Assembly: GCF_000155775.1 (NCBI RefSeq)
Contig: NZ_DS989810.1
Location: forward strand, 826,172-890,171
From: Glaciecola sp. HTCC2999
GTDB taxonomy: Bacteria > Pseudomonadota > Gammaproteobacteria > Enterobacterales > Alteromonadaceae
DNA length: 64,000 nt
Direction: 5' to 3'
The notes below the pieces were generated by a model that made no database searches, was not told where the DNA came from, and saw only the letters and a program-made list of their open reading frames with translations. Positions 38,345 to 49,701 of the stretch are shown in pieces (position 1 is the first letter of the stretch; each line of letters opens with the position of its first letter). Position numbers and translations under genes: made by a program.

Positions 38345-38931
38345 TGAGTGACTCAAACTCATTCAAGGAACATAGAAGCACAGATTACAATGAAGTTCTA
38401 TTATGTGATATCAATGGCAATTACAAAAGTACCAAGGATAAACTTCAAGCACACTTAGATGGTGATTTACATATTGCTTTTTCGGTACAGTTAGTTCGCC
38501 CTTCCAAGGGTAAACAAAATGGGATTGAGTTATTATTACAAAGACGTGCCGAAGGTAAATACCATTCGGAAGGATTATGGACTAACACATGTTGTTCACA
38601 TCCACTCATCAATGAGTCACTTGAAGTAGCATGCAAACGTCGCGTGCGAGAAGAGCTCAATATTGAATTAACTTCACCTATCAAAAAAATTACTGAATTC
38701 ACTTATCGGGCAGAACTCGATAACGGATTAGTTGAACATGAATACGACCATCTTTTTATTGTTTACCAAGACGTATCCGAGTGCGTTGCTAATCCATTTG
38801 AAGTATCAGAAACACAGTGGTTACACCTAGATGATATCGTTCACGCGATATCGAATAATCCTGAACACTTTAGTGCATGGTTTCCAGCTGTGTTTGAGCA
38901 CGTCAAAACCTATGACCTATTAAATAGGTAA
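38341..38931 (+). CDS. idi: Isopentenyl-diphosphate delta-isomerase, type I
   Basis: A 196-residue Nudix-fold enzyme that interconverts IPP and DMAPP. The active-site cysteine lies in NTCCSHP (C84/C85), the metal-binding His region is LDGDLHIAFSVQL, and the modified Nudix box is ACKRRVREELNIEL. Length is normal for type I Idi (E. coli 182). The start overlaps the degS stop (ATGATGA), so expression is probably coupled to degS. Two adjacent ATG codons are possible starts. Confidence 0.93.
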   Translation: MMSDSNSFKEHRSTDYNEVLLCDINGNYKSTKDKLQAHLDGDLHIAFSVQLVRPSKGKQNGIELLLQRRAEGKYHSEGLWTNTCCSHPLINESLEVACKRRVREELNIELTSPIKKITEFTYRAELDNGLVEHEYDHLFIVYQDVSECVANPFEVSETQWLHLDDIVHAISNNPEHFSAWFPAVFEHVKTYDLLNR

Positions 38932-38954
38932 AGACGCTTGTTAAAGACGCTTGA
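38929..38954. repeat. Two-copy 13-base tandem repeat at the idi stop
   Basis: TAAAGACGCTTGT is followed by TAAAGACGCTTGA and then a partial third copy. The first copy starts with the idi stop codon. It is probably a slippage duplication. Confidence 0.6.
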
Positions 38955-38982
38955 TAAAGTCGTCATTGACATGGTCCATTTA

Positions 38983-41340
38983 TTATTCGGCAAAATTTTG
39001 TGTTTTGATCCAATCATCAAATCCATCAACGTCATGAGCAATAGCAGCATCTAACTCATCTACCCATTCATGCACATTTTTCCACCAGGTAGGGTGATCG
39101 CCTTGTTGGATTTGATTAGCGATTTTCTGAATTCTGCTTAAACCAATGGAACTTGCCGCCCCTTTAATTTTATGCGCTTGAGAGCAGACATCATCTTTGT
39201 CTTTAGCGGTTAAGCTTAAATGCAACGTTTCCATATACTCTGGGATCTTTTCTTTAAACACACCTAAGCTCGCAATGACCATTTCATGTCCGATGGTATC
39301 GACTAATGTAACGATAAAGTCCAAGTCCATTGTTTTGGTTAAAGGATTCACTGATGAGGGTTCTTTCTTAGCGATTTCAATCGTTGGTAATAGCTCTTGA
39401 TCACCAAAAAGCTCATTAAGCACTGTGATCATTCGGGACTTTTTAACCGGTTTAGCGATAATATCGTCCATTCCATTTTGTAGATACTCTTCTCGCTTTT
39501 TAATAACATTGGCAGTTAATGCGACAATCGGTGTTTGCATCACTAAATCTTCTTGAATGACGGTATCAGCCACATCAAATCCAGTCATATCAGGTAACTG
39601 AATGTCTAATAAAATTAAATCATAGGTAGTGGTCCTAATTTTTTCGATAGCGTCTCCACCCGTCATTGCTACATCGACATTTTGACCTAATTTCTCAAGT
39701 AAAGCTTTAGCGACCATCACGTTTAATTCAATATCTTCGACTAATAGTATATTTAAGCCAGTGACCATTAATTCTTCACGCACTCTCGGCTTTTCAGAAA
39801 TTTGTAAAGGGATATTAATTAAGAAACGTGTGCCCTTCCCTACTTCAGATTGAACTTCAATATGGCCATTCATTCGATCGACCATTTCTTTACAAATAGC
39901 TAAACCGATACCTGTACCTGTAGCTGATTGGTGGTCAGGATGATCAACCTGGTAATACATTGCAAAGATTTTATCAATATCAGCTTGCGGGATCCCCACA
40001 CCAGTATCTTGTATATCAAAACAAACATTAGCCGTCTTATTATCATCTTGTACTGTTGCTGAAACAGATAAACTCACTTGCCCTTTAGGGGTAAATTTCA
40101 CTGCATTAAATAGCATATTCCATAAAATTTGACGTAAGCGTGTGCCATCAACTTGCACAAAATCAGGTAATGGCTTGATGATATTAGACACGAATTGCAA
40201 GCCTTTATCCGCTGCAAGCAACTCGATAACACTGCTAAGTTCAGCTGTGAACGTTTCCAAAGATAACGTTTTGTATGATAGTGCGATCTTATCTCGCTCA
40301 AGTTTATCCAAGTCAATAATATCGTTAAAAATATTACCTAAAGTAATCGCACTAGCATAGATAGTACTTATCCATGTGAATTGTTCTTCAGTTAACTCAG
40401 TATCTCTTAACATCCTGGATAGTCCCACAATGCCATTGAGCGGCGTACGCAGTTCGTGACTAATGGTGGCGATAAATTTAGTTTTATCTTTACTGGCTTT
40501 TTCTACTGCTTTTTCCGCTTTCATTCGTTCAGTCATGTCACGTCCAAAAGCAAGTAAACCTAAGCGTTCACCCTCATGATCAAAGAATGGGACTTTGCGC
40601 ATTTCAAAATAACGTCGTTTCCCATCGGGGAAAAGTAACCACAATTCTTCCGTCACACTGATATTTTTTTCTAGTACTTCATTATCTGAGCGGGCCACCT
40701 GATTCGCTAATTCCTCGTCATACACTTCATGAGGGGTTAATCCAAGTAATTCATCTTGAGTGCGGCCAGTCAATTCTTCCGCAACTCGGTTACAACCGGC
40801 AAATTTGCCTTCTTCATTACGAAAGTAAATCAAGTCAGGGGAAGCATCAATAATAGAGCGTAATAAGGTCGATAAACGACGCGCTTGAATCTCTTGTTCT
40901 GATTTGTCACGAATTTCAATTTCAAGTTCTTTGAACACTTTCTCTCGTTCAAGCTGTGCATCTTTACGCTGTTCAATTTCAAAATTCAATTGCTTTATAT
41001 TATTTTGCAATTCACGATTCAGTAAGACATCTTCTTCACGTAAACTTTCTAACTCTTCTATCACTTCTTTTAAGTGAACTCGGGATAACTCCAATTGCTT
41101 CACTAATTCACTGAAAAAATACAATATCCATGGAGCAGATAACATCGTAAGAATAACGGCACTAAGAAAATCTTCTAGAGATGGCACACTGCCAAAACTC
41201 ACTCTAATGACGTAAGAACCACCTATGGTAAAAATAAGGGTAATGAGTACGAAAAGTAGACTTAACTTGACAGTACCATGGTGTTCTACAAACCTGGAAA
41301 AACGGAAAGCCCATGAATTAGTTGTTTGTTCTGGGTGCAT
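38983..41340 (-). CDS. arcB: Aerobic respiration control sensor kinase ArcB
   Basis: A 785-residue tripartite hybrid kinase. Two membrane segments (about 25-48 and 58-80), a coiled linker, a PAS domain (about 150-270), HisKA with phosphorylated H295 in ATISHELRTPLNG, the ATPase domain with GTGIGLAICKEM, a receiver with D579 in LILLDIQLPD, and an HPt domain with H723 in SQAHKIKGAAS. All three sites sit within a few residues of those in E. coli ArcB (778 residues). It reads the quinone redox state and phosphorylates ArcA. It is divergent from gltB, as arcB and gltB are neighbours in E. coli too. Confidence 0.95.
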   Translation of the reverse strand: MHPEQTTNSWAFRFSRFVEHHGTVKLSLLFVLITLIFTIGGSYVIRVSFGSVPSLEDFLSAVILTMLSAPWILYFFSELVKQLELSRVHLKEVIEELESLREEDVLLNRELQNNIKQLNFEIEQRKDAQLEREKVFKELEIEIRDKSEQEIQARRLSTLLRSIIDASPDLIYFRNEEGKFAGCNRVAEELTGRTQDELLGLTPHEVYDEELANQVARSDNEVLEKNISVTEELWLLFPDGKRRYFEMRKVPFFDHEGERLGLLAFGRDMTERMKAEKAVEKASKDKTKFIATISHELRTPLNGIVGLSRMLRDTELTEEQFTWISTIYASAITLGNIFNDIIDLDKLERDKIALSYKTLSLETFTAELSSVIELLAADKGLQFVSNIIKPLPDFVQVDGTRLRQILWNMLFNAVKFTPKGQVSLSVSATVQDDNKTANVCFDIQDTGVGIPQADIDKIFAMYYQVDHPDHQSATGTGIGLAICKEMVDRMNGHIEVQSEVGKGTRFLINIPLQISEKPRVREELMVTGLNILLVEDIELNVMVAKALLEKLGQNVDVAMTGGDAIEKIRTTTYDLILLDIQLPDMTGFDVADTVIQEDLVMQTPIVALTANVIKKREEYLQNGMDDIIAKPVKKSRMITVLNELFGDQELLPTIEIAKKEPSSVNPLTKTMDLDFIVTLVDTIGHEMVIASLGVFKEKIPEYMETLHLSLTAKDKDDVCSQAHKIKGAASSIGLSRIQKIANQIQQGDHPTWWKNVHEWVDELDAAIAHDVDGFDDWIKTQNFAE

Positions 41341-42019
41341 AATTGGAATTTTCCTGAAACAATGAGTAAGTGCATCATACCAACGATTAATTATTCACGC
41401 ACATGAAAATTATAAATGTGCAGTTCGTTTAATACACATACAAAAACACAAAATATGAATAATTATTCAAATTAAAGGCATTAAAATCCATATTGTTAAG
41501 GAAATGTTATTTTTTAATTGATGATATTTTTACTAGCTAATCTTAAAAAACTTGCTGATTAACTGTTCAATAATCCTTCCATAAAAACCATAAACCATTA
41601 ATAAATATTAAGTTTTACTATTAATCTAAAAATTCTTACAATAGGATAATCAAACTAAAGTTTGACCTAAGACTGCTGAAATAGTATTTTAACGCCACTG
41701 CTTAAATAGATTGCATAAAAATTCTAATATCTGCTGGTTGCCGAACACGACAATTATGTCAATTGTTAACACCACATAGCAATTATAAGTTCATGGTTTA
41801 TTATAGAATATAGCCATTGCTAAATGTCTCTTTAAAAGAGTGCTCAGCGCAAGAATGCACGCTTCTAAAATTATTAAGAAGCTTAAAGAAAAATACACGC
41901 CAAGATGACAGTTTTAGTAACGTCGTGTTGGTTTTTGTCGTTTTAAATTTTTTATTAGCTAATGCCTGCATTGCTAATGCAAGGCCTGATTTAGTGCCAA
42001 TAAAAATGGAGAGATTCAT
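41341..42019. promoter_or_regulatory. AT-rich arcB-gltB intergenic region
   Basis: About 680 bases without a convincing gene. It holds two well-formed dyads (TCAAACT-AA-AGTTTGA at 41650-41665 and ACAATT-ATGTC-AATTGT at 41750-41766), TATAGAAT-like promoter matter near 41803-41810, and a hairpin with arms GCCTGCATT and AATGCAAGGC just before gltB. A weak TTG-started 68-codon frame (41817-42023) overlaps the gltB start by four bases but has no ribosome site. Confidence 0.55.
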
Positions 42020-45000
42020 ATGAGTTTATATCACCCATCAGATTCCAAAGACAACTGTGGTTTTGGACTGATTGCACATACATTAGGCGAAGCGAGTCAC
42101 CGACTTGTCACGACGGCCATTGAAGGGCTTGATCGTATGCAACACCGTGGTGGTATTGCCGCAGATGGAAAAACTGGGGATGGTTGTGGTCTTTTGATTG
42201 CTAAACCTGATTCATTTTTTCAGGAAATTGCGGCTGAAGCTGGCTGGCGCTTAAAAGCTAATTATGCCGTGGGTATGGTATTTTTATCACAAGACCCAGT
42301 GTTGGCTCAGCAATCAAGAACTGTCCTGAGTGAAGAACTTGAAAAAGAAACGTTAAATGTCGTTGGCTGGCGTGAAGTACCAGTCAATAAAAATGTACTC
42401 GGTGAGCTGGCGCTAACCGGTGTCCCGCAAATAGAACAAGTATTTGTCAATCCACCAAACGGTTGGTCTCAAGCTGATATTGAACGACGTCTATACATGG
42501 TACGTCGCCGCGCTGAAAAACGTTTGATGGAAGATCCTGATTTTTATGTTGCCTGCTTATCTGGACTTGTGACCATTTATAAAGGTTTGATCATGCCAAA
42601 AGATTTGCAAGCTTTCTATGCAGATCTAGCTGATGAACGTCTTGAATCCAGTATTTGTGTATTCCACCAACGTTTTTCTACTAACACATTACCTCGTTGG
42701 CCTCTTGCCCAACCGTTCCGCTATTTAGCACATAATGGTGAAATTAATACCATCAAAGGTAACCGTGACTGGGCTATGGCGCGTATGGGTAAATTTGCCA
42801 CACCATTGATCCCTGACCTCAAGGATGCTGCGCCGTTTGTAAATACACATGGTTCTGATTCTTCTTCATTAGATAACATGCTCGAGCTATTCTTAGCCGG
42901 TGGTATGGATTTATTCCGGGCTATGCGTTTATTGGTGCCACCCGCGTATCAAAACAATGCAACGATGGATGATGAATTACGTGCATTTTATGAGTTTAAT
43001 TCCATGCATATGGAACCATGGGATGGCCCTGCAGGTATCGTATTAACCAATGGTCGTCACGTTGCCTGTAACTTAGATAGAAACGGCCTTCGTCCAGCTC
43101 GTTATGTCATTACTAAAGATGGATTGATTACATTAGCATCAGAAATTGGTATCTGGGATTACGAGCAAAGTGACGTAGTCGAAAAAGGTCGTGTTGGTCC
43201 AGGTGAAATGTTAGCTGTGGATACCAAAGAAGGTAAGATATGGCGTTCAACTGAAATCGATGATGTTTTAAAAACACAACACCCTTATCAAGAATGGTTA
43301 AGTGAGCATATCCGTCACCTTAAACCGATTGAAGAGTGTAATGCTGAGTTAATTGGTAAACGCGCTATCACTGATGATGAGCTCGCAGTTTTCCATAAAT
43401 TATTTAATTACTCTTATGAAGAAATTCAGCAGGTTGTTAAAGTATTAGCAAAAGACGGTCAAGAAGCAGTTGGCTCTATGGGTGATGATACGCCAATGGC
43501 CGTCATGTCATCACGTGTTCGCACCATGTATGATTACTTCCGTCAACAATTTGCGCAAGTCACTAACCCACCAATCGATCCATTGCGTGAAAATCACGTC
43601 ATGTCATTGGCAACATGTATTGGTCGTGAACAAAACGTCTTTAATGAGACCGGTGGTTATGCTGACCGTGTGGTCTTTAAGTCACCGATTCTCATGTATA
43701 CCGATTTAAAACAGCTACGTGAACTTGATCAAGAGCATTATTACTCTGAGAAAGTGGCATTAAACTACAATGCTGAAGAAGGCTTAAAAGCAGCGATTGA
43801 GCGAGTTTGTGACGAAGTAGTTGCGTTAGTTCGCGAAAAACGTGCCGCATTTGTCATTTTATCCGACCGTAATATTGATCCAGCTCTAATCCCAATACCT
43901 GCTGCGATGGCAGTAGGAGCGGTACAAAAACGCCTTGTTGAAGAACAATTACGTTGTGATGCAAACATTGTGGTTGAGACAGCCTCTGCACGTGACCCAC
44001 ATCATTTCGCAGTATTGATTGGTTTAGGTGCTACCGCGATTTATCCGTTCCTTGCTTATGAAACAATTGAGCAACTTGTCGCAAACAAAGAACTCGATAT
44101 CGATGCTATGCAAGCCATGTTGAATTACCGTAAAGGGATCAACAAAGGTCTATTTAAAATCATGTCAAAAATGGGCATCAGTACGGTCGCTTCTTATCGT
44201 TCATCGAAATTATTCGAAGGTATTGGCATCAACCAAGAAGTCATGGAGCTTTGTTTTGCTGGCGTCACTAGTCGTCTTCAAGGTGCTGGCTTTGAGGAAT
44301 TCCAGCAAGATGTACTGAACAACCAACGCATCGCTTGGCTTAAACGTAAGCCAATCAGTCATGGTGGCTTATTAAAATACGTCCATGACGGTGAATACCA
44401 TGCGTATAACCCTGATGTAGTGCGTAACTTACAAAAAGCGGTTACGAGTGGTAGTTATGAAGACTATAAATCATTCTCTTCATTAGTTAACGACCGCGCT
44501 CCTTCACATTTACGTGATTTGTTAGGGTTGAAATACGCCACTGAAAGTATCGATATTAGCGAAGTCGAACCAGCAGAAAATTTATACTGGCGTTTTGATA
44601 CAGCAGCCATGTCAATTGGGGCATTATCTCCAGAAGCACATGAAGCGTTAGCGATTGCGATGAATCGTCTAGGCGGTCAGTCTAACTCAGGTGAAGGCGG
44701 TGAAGATCCAGCTCGCTTTGGTACGAATAAAAATTCGAAAATCAAACAAGTGGCTTCAGGTCGTTTTGGTGTCACGCCACATTATCTGATGAATGCTACT
44801 GTCATTCAGATTAAAGTTGCACAAGGTGCAAAACCAGGTGAAGGTGGTCAGTTACCAGGTGATAAAGTTAACCAGTACATTGCAGAATTACGTTTCTCAG
44901 TACCAGGTGTCACCTTGATTTCTCCACCACCGCATCATGATATTTATTCAATTGAAGATTTAGCTCAGCTTATTTTCGATTTAAAACAAGTCAATCCGAA

Positions 45001-46486
45001 AGCATTGATTTCAGTGAAACTCGTTTCTGAACCAGGCGTGGGTACGATTGCTTGTGGTGTAGCAAAAGCCTATGCTGATTTAATTACCATCTCTGGTTAT
45101 GACGGTGGTACCGCAGCGAGTCCATTAACCTCAGTCAAATATGCAGGTAGCCCGTTTGAACTGGGTTTAGCTGAAGCACAACAAGCGCTCATCGAAAATG
45201 GCTTACGTCATAAAGTCCGTGTGCAGACCGATGGTGGTTTGAAAACGGGTTTAGACGTGGTTAAAGCCGGTATTTTAGGGGCTGAAAGTTTTGGTTTTGG
45301 TACAGGCCCAATGGTCGCACTAGGTTGTAAATTCTTGAGAATATGTCACCTAAATAACTGTGCAACAGGTGTTGCGACTCAGGACGAAAAACTACGTGAA
45401 AACTACTTCATCGGTTTACCTGACATGGTGGAGAACTACTTTAAATTCATCGCTCAAGAAATCCGTGAATTAATGGCCTTAATGGGTGTACGTAAATTTG
45501 AAGATTTAGTCGGTCGCACTGAGTTATTAAATATGCTCGATGGTCAAACGGCGAAACAAGCACGTTTAGATTTATCACCGTTATTACATAAGCCCGAGGC
45601 GGCAGAGCATACTAAATTGTTCTGTTCAGAAACAGCGAATAACCCAATCGATAATGGTGACTTGAACAAACAAATGGCAGCGGATGCGGCACAAGCGATT
45701 GCTGCTTCAAAAGAGATAAAACTAAGCTATAAAGTGAAAAACACAGACCGCTCTGTCGGTGCAACTGTCTCAGGTATGATTGCAGAAGTACATGGCAACC
45801 ATGGCGGCGAAGACTTCCCTATCTCTGTTGCTTTAAAAGGTACAGTAGGTCAAAGCTTTGGTGTTTGGAACGCAGGTGGTTTACACATGACCTTGGAAGG
45901 TGATGCCAACGATTATGTTGGTAAAGGGATGACTGGCGGTGAGCTTGTCATCTACCCTGAACATAAAGTCACGTTTAACCCGCATGAATCAGCGATTATG
46001 GGTAATACCTGTCTGTATGGCGCAACTGGCGGTAAATTATTAGCAGCAGGTCGTGCTGGTGAACGTTTTGCCGTACGTAACTCAGGTGCTATTGCTGTTA
46101 TAGAAGGCTGTGGTGATAATGGTTGTGAGTACATGACCGGTGGTATTGTTGCGATTTTAGGCAGTGTAGGAGTTAACTTTGGTGCCGGTATGACGGGTGG
46201 TTTTGCTTACATCTTAGATGAACATAATGACCTAGAGCACCGTATTAATGCTGAACTTGTTGATGTATTAAGTATTGAAGATAAAGGTATTTTATCTGAG
46301 CACTTACGTGGCTTAATAAACGAACATTACGAGAAAACAGGGTCTGAGCATTCCTTAAATATTCTCTCTAATTTCAGTGATATGCTTAGCTCGTTCCGTT
46401 TAATTAAACCAAAAACTAGCGATGTGAAGAATTTATTGGGGCACATTAGCCGCTCCAGTGCTGAACTTCGTGTTCAAGCACAATAA
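42020..46486 (+). CDS. gltB: Glutamate synthase (NADPH) large chain
   Basis: The 1488-residue alpha subunit of GOGAT: it takes the amide of glutamine and makes two glutamates from 2-oxoglutarate. The glutaminase domain begins at Cys13 in KDNCGFGLIAH, which becomes the N-terminal nucleophile after removal of a 12-residue propeptide (short; about 42 in E. coli). The central and FMN-binding domains follow, with SGEGGEDPARFGTNKNSKI and the Fe-S cysteines in CKFLRICHLNNCATGVATQ, and then the C-terminal beta-helix domain rich in Gly (GGELVIYPEHK). A GGAGAG ribosome site precedes the ATG. An upstream in-frame stop rules out a longer start. Confidence 0.98.
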   Translation: MSLYHPSDSKDNCGFGLIAHTLGEASHRLVTTAIEGLDRMQHRGGIAADGKTGDGCGLLIAKPDSFFQEIAAEAGWRLKANYAVGMVFLSQDPVLAQQSRTVLSEELEKETLNVVGWREVPVNKNVLGELALTGVPQIEQVFVNPPNGWSQADIERRLYMVRRRAEKRLMEDPDFYVACLSGLVTIYKGLIMPKDLQAFYADLADERLESSICVFHQRFSTNTLPRWPLAQPFRYLAHNGEINTIKGNRDWAMARMGKFATPLIPDLKDAAPFVNTHGSDSSSLDNMLELFLAGGMDLFRAMRLLVPPAYQNNATMDDELRAFYEFNSMHMEPWDGPAGIVLTNGRHVACNLDRNGLRPARYVITKDGLITLASEIGIWDYEQSDVVEKGRVGPGEMLAVDTKEGKIWRSTEIDDVLKTQHPYQEWLSEHIRHLKPIEECNAELIGKRAITDDELAVFHKLFNYSYEEIQQVVKVLAKDGQEAVGSMGDDTPMAVMSSRVRTMYDYFRQQFAQVTNPPIDPLRENHVMSLATCIGREQNVFNETGGYADRVVFKSPILMYTDLKQLRELDQEHYYSEKVALNYNAEEGLKAAIERVCDEVVALVREKRAAFVILSDRNIDPALIPIPAAMAVGAVQKRLVEEQLRCDANIVVETASARDPHHFAVLIGLGATAIYPFLAYETIEQLVANKELDIDAMQAMLNYRKGINKGLFKIMSKMGISTVASYRSSKLFEGIGINQEVMELCFAGVTSRLQGAGFEEFQQDVLNNQRIAWLKRKPISHGGLLKYVHDGEYHAYNPDVVRNLQKAVTSGSYEDYKSFSSLVNDRAPSHLRDLLGLKYATESIDISEVEPAENLYWRFDTAAMSIGALSPEAHEALAIAMNRLGGQSNSGEGGEDPARFGTNKNSKIKQVASGRFGVTPHYLMNATVIQIKVAQGAKPGEGGQLPGDKVNQYIAELRFSVPGVTLISPPPHHDIYSIEDLAQLIFDLKQVNPKALISVKLVSEPGVGTIACGVAKAYADLITISGYDGGTAASPLTSVKYAGSPFELGLAEAQQALIENGLRHKVRVQTDGGLKTGLDVVKAGILGAESFGFGTGPMVALGCKFLRICHLNNCATGVATQDEKLRENYFIGLPDMVENYFKFIAQEIRELMALMGVRKFEDLVGRTELLNMLDGQTAKQARLDLSPLLHKPEAAEHTKLFCSETANNPIDNGDLNKQMAADAAQAIAASKEIKLSYKVKNTDRSVGATVSGMIAEVHGNHGGEDFPISVALKGTVGQSFGVWNAGGLHMTLEGDANDYVGKGMTGGELVIYPEHKVTFNPHESAIMGNTCLYGATGGKLLAAGRAGERFAVRNSGAIAVIEGCGDNGCEYMTGGIVAILGSVGVNFGAGMTGGFAYILDEHNDLEHRINAELVDVLSIEDKGILSEHLRGLINEHYEKTGSEHSLNILSNFSDMLSSFRLIKPKTSDVKNLLGHISRSSAELRVQAQ

Positions 46487-46496
46487 GTAGGAGTGA

Positions 46497-47915
<1,419 letters not shown>

Positions 47916-47943
47916 GCGTTTAATTTACCGCATGTTATTGATA

Positions 47944-47971
47944 AAAAGCGTCGCTCGTCGGCGCTTTTTTT
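47944..47971 (+). terminator. Intrinsic terminator of gltBD
   Basis: A ten-pair stem AAAAGCGTCG/CGGCGCTTTT (one T-G pair) with a 5-base loop, followed by seven T residues. Confidence 0.92.
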
Positions 47972-48015
47972 ATGCTAATATTCTCCACTTATTATTTTAA
48001 AGGGCACCTGCCAAA

Positions 48016-48720
48016 ATGAGCCAAGCACAGACTATTTTAATTTTGGGCGCGATGGACGAAGAAATCGCATTACTCACTCAATCACTCAACTCTCCTCTAG
48101 AAGAAACCGTTCAACACCTTACATGTCACCGTGGTGAGTATGCTGGACAACAGCTGATTATTGCACGTTGTGGTATTGGTAAAGTCGCCTCAGCACTCGC
48201 AGTGGGCGTCTTAGTTAATGCTTATCGGCCTGATATCGTCATCAATACCGGATCTTCTGGTGGTTATGATAAGCGTCTAAACGTGGGTGATATTGTCGTA
48301 GCAGATGAATTAGTACAGTTTGATGTGGATTTAACGAATTTTGGCTATGTTCATGGTCAGCCTGCGGGCATGCCAGCGCGCTTTACCTGTGACTCAGATA
48401 TAGTCAAAAGTACTATACAATGCGCCTCACATCTCACCGATATTAACGCTTTTTCAGGACTAATAGGTACCAGCGATAAGTTTATTTGTGAAGCGGCAGA
48501 TACTCAACGTATCAGTGAGCTATTCCCAGATATCACCGCCGTTGAAATGGAAGGAGCCGCTATAGCTCAGGCATGTCATATGCTCAATACTCGCTGTCTC
48601 GTGATCCGTTGTGTCTCAGATTTAGCGAATGAGGAGTCGACGCATACCTTTGAAGAATATTTAGATAAAGCCGCCAAAAATTCGGCCAGTCTAGTCATGA
48701 AATTAGTGACATCGCTTTAA
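48016..48720 (+). CDS. mtnN: 5'-methylthioadenosine/S-adenosylhomocysteine nucleosidase
   Basis: A 234-residue enzyme that splits MTA and SAH to adenine and the ribosyl sulphide, feeding methionine salvage and autoinducer-2 precursor formation. Motifs: LGAMDEEIALL with the catalytic Glu, CGIGKVASA, NTGSSGGYDK, the substrate loop VEMEGAAIAQ, and the catalytic Asp in RCVSDLANEE. Length matches E. coli Pfs (232). It lies 61 bases upstream of btuF, the same order as in E. coli. Confidence 0.95.
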   Translation: MSQAQTILILGAMDEEIALLTQSLNSPLEETVQHLTCHRGEYAGQQLIIARCGIGKVASALAVGVLVNAYRPDIVINTGSSGGYDKRLNVGDIVVADELVQFDVDLTNFGYVHGQPAGMPARFTCDSDIVKSTIQCASHLTDINAFSGLIGTSDKFICEAADTQRISELFPDITAVEMEGAAIAQACHMLNTRCLVIRCVSDLANEESTHTFEEYLDKAAKNSASLVMKLVTSL

Positions 48721-48781
48721 TCAATGATGTTTATATTTCTCGTCACAAATAGTAATCAAAGATGTTTAATGTAGTCTGTAT

Positions 48782-49621
48782 ATGAAGCATTGCACCGTTA
48801 TCTTCAAAGTCATATTTATATTATGGTGTATGAGTGTGTCATGTAATACATTCGCACAAAGTACCGTGCAGATCAGTGATAATGAGAAACGCATCATCAC
48901 CCTAGCACCACATTTAACTGAGTTGGTGTTTTTACTCAACGAAGATAGCCACTTAGTCGCAGTCAGTGATTACTCCGATTATCCTGTTGCAGCAAGTCAA
49001 CTTCCATCCGTGGCAAGCTATACTGGTCTAGATTTTAACGCCATTATTAAAGCTCGCCCCACGCATATTTTAGCGTGGGAGGGTGGCAACAAACCTCAAG
49101 ATATTGCAAAACTTCTGTCGCTTGGCTTTAACGTATTATCACAACGTACTACCACACTTAATGATATTAGTCGGAACATCATCAAATTAGGTAATTTTTT
49201 AGACGCTTCGACAGCATCGGTTGTCAGTAGACAATTTGATAGACGTCTTAAGCAATTAAAAAGCACCTATCTCTCTCGTAAACCTCAAAGTGTATTTTAT
49301 TATTCTTGGGCAATGCCATTGATGTCTATTGGAGCTGGAGCGTGGGGCAACGAAGTTTTAGAGATATGCCAATTAACGCATATTTTTGCTGATGTCCCAA
49401 TTGCATATCCACAAGTGGCATTAGCAAGAGTCATACGCGCTCAACCTGACTATATTATTAATGTATCAAAAGAACCTATTGATACGGTTCAAGCATTTTG
49501 GACACCCCATCAATCTGTTTTAAATGCACCACTTATTCAACTCAACCCAGATCTAATACATCGTTACACTCCGCGTATATTGCCTGAAATAGCTCGTTTA
49601 TGTGCTGCGACTGTACCATGA
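48782..49621 (+). CDS. btuF: Cobalamin ABC transporter substrate-binding protein (BtuF-like)
   Basis: A 279-residue periplasmic binding protein with a signal peptide (VIFILWCMSVSCNTFAQ). The fold is the helical-backbone receptor type: RIITLAPHLTELVFLL at the start, a long central helix, and DYIINVSKEPI. The mtnN-btuF order suggests vitamin B12 transport; siderophore or other metal complexes cannot be excluded from sequence alone. No BtuC or BtuD gene is in the window, so it would work with a membrane part encoded elsewhere. Confidence 0.82.
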   Translation: MKHCTVIFKVIFILWCMSVSCNTFAQSTVQISDNEKRIITLAPHLTELVFLLNEDSHLVAVSDYSDYPVAASQLPSVASYTGLDFNAIIKARPTHILAWEGGNKPQDIAKLLSLGFNVLSQRTTTLNDISRNIIKLGNFLDASTASVVSRQFDRRLKQLKSTYLSRKPQSVFYYSWAMPLMSIGAGAWGNEVLEICQLTHIFADVPIAYPQVALARVIRAQPDYIINVSKEPIDTVQAFWTPHQSVLNAPLIQLNPDLIHRYTPRILPEIARLCAATVP

Positions 49622-49701
49622 CTTTTGCCCGGTTAAATGCTATATTATTTTATCATTTCATTTAGCTTATCATTCGGTAAGCGCATTGACGGTAAATATT
49701 C

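Noticed and set aside
41801-42019. Minus-strand 72-codon frame and plus-strand 68-codon frame before gltB
   Set aside because: Neither has a ribosome site or a recognised pattern. The plus frame is kept only as a possible leader in the findings.
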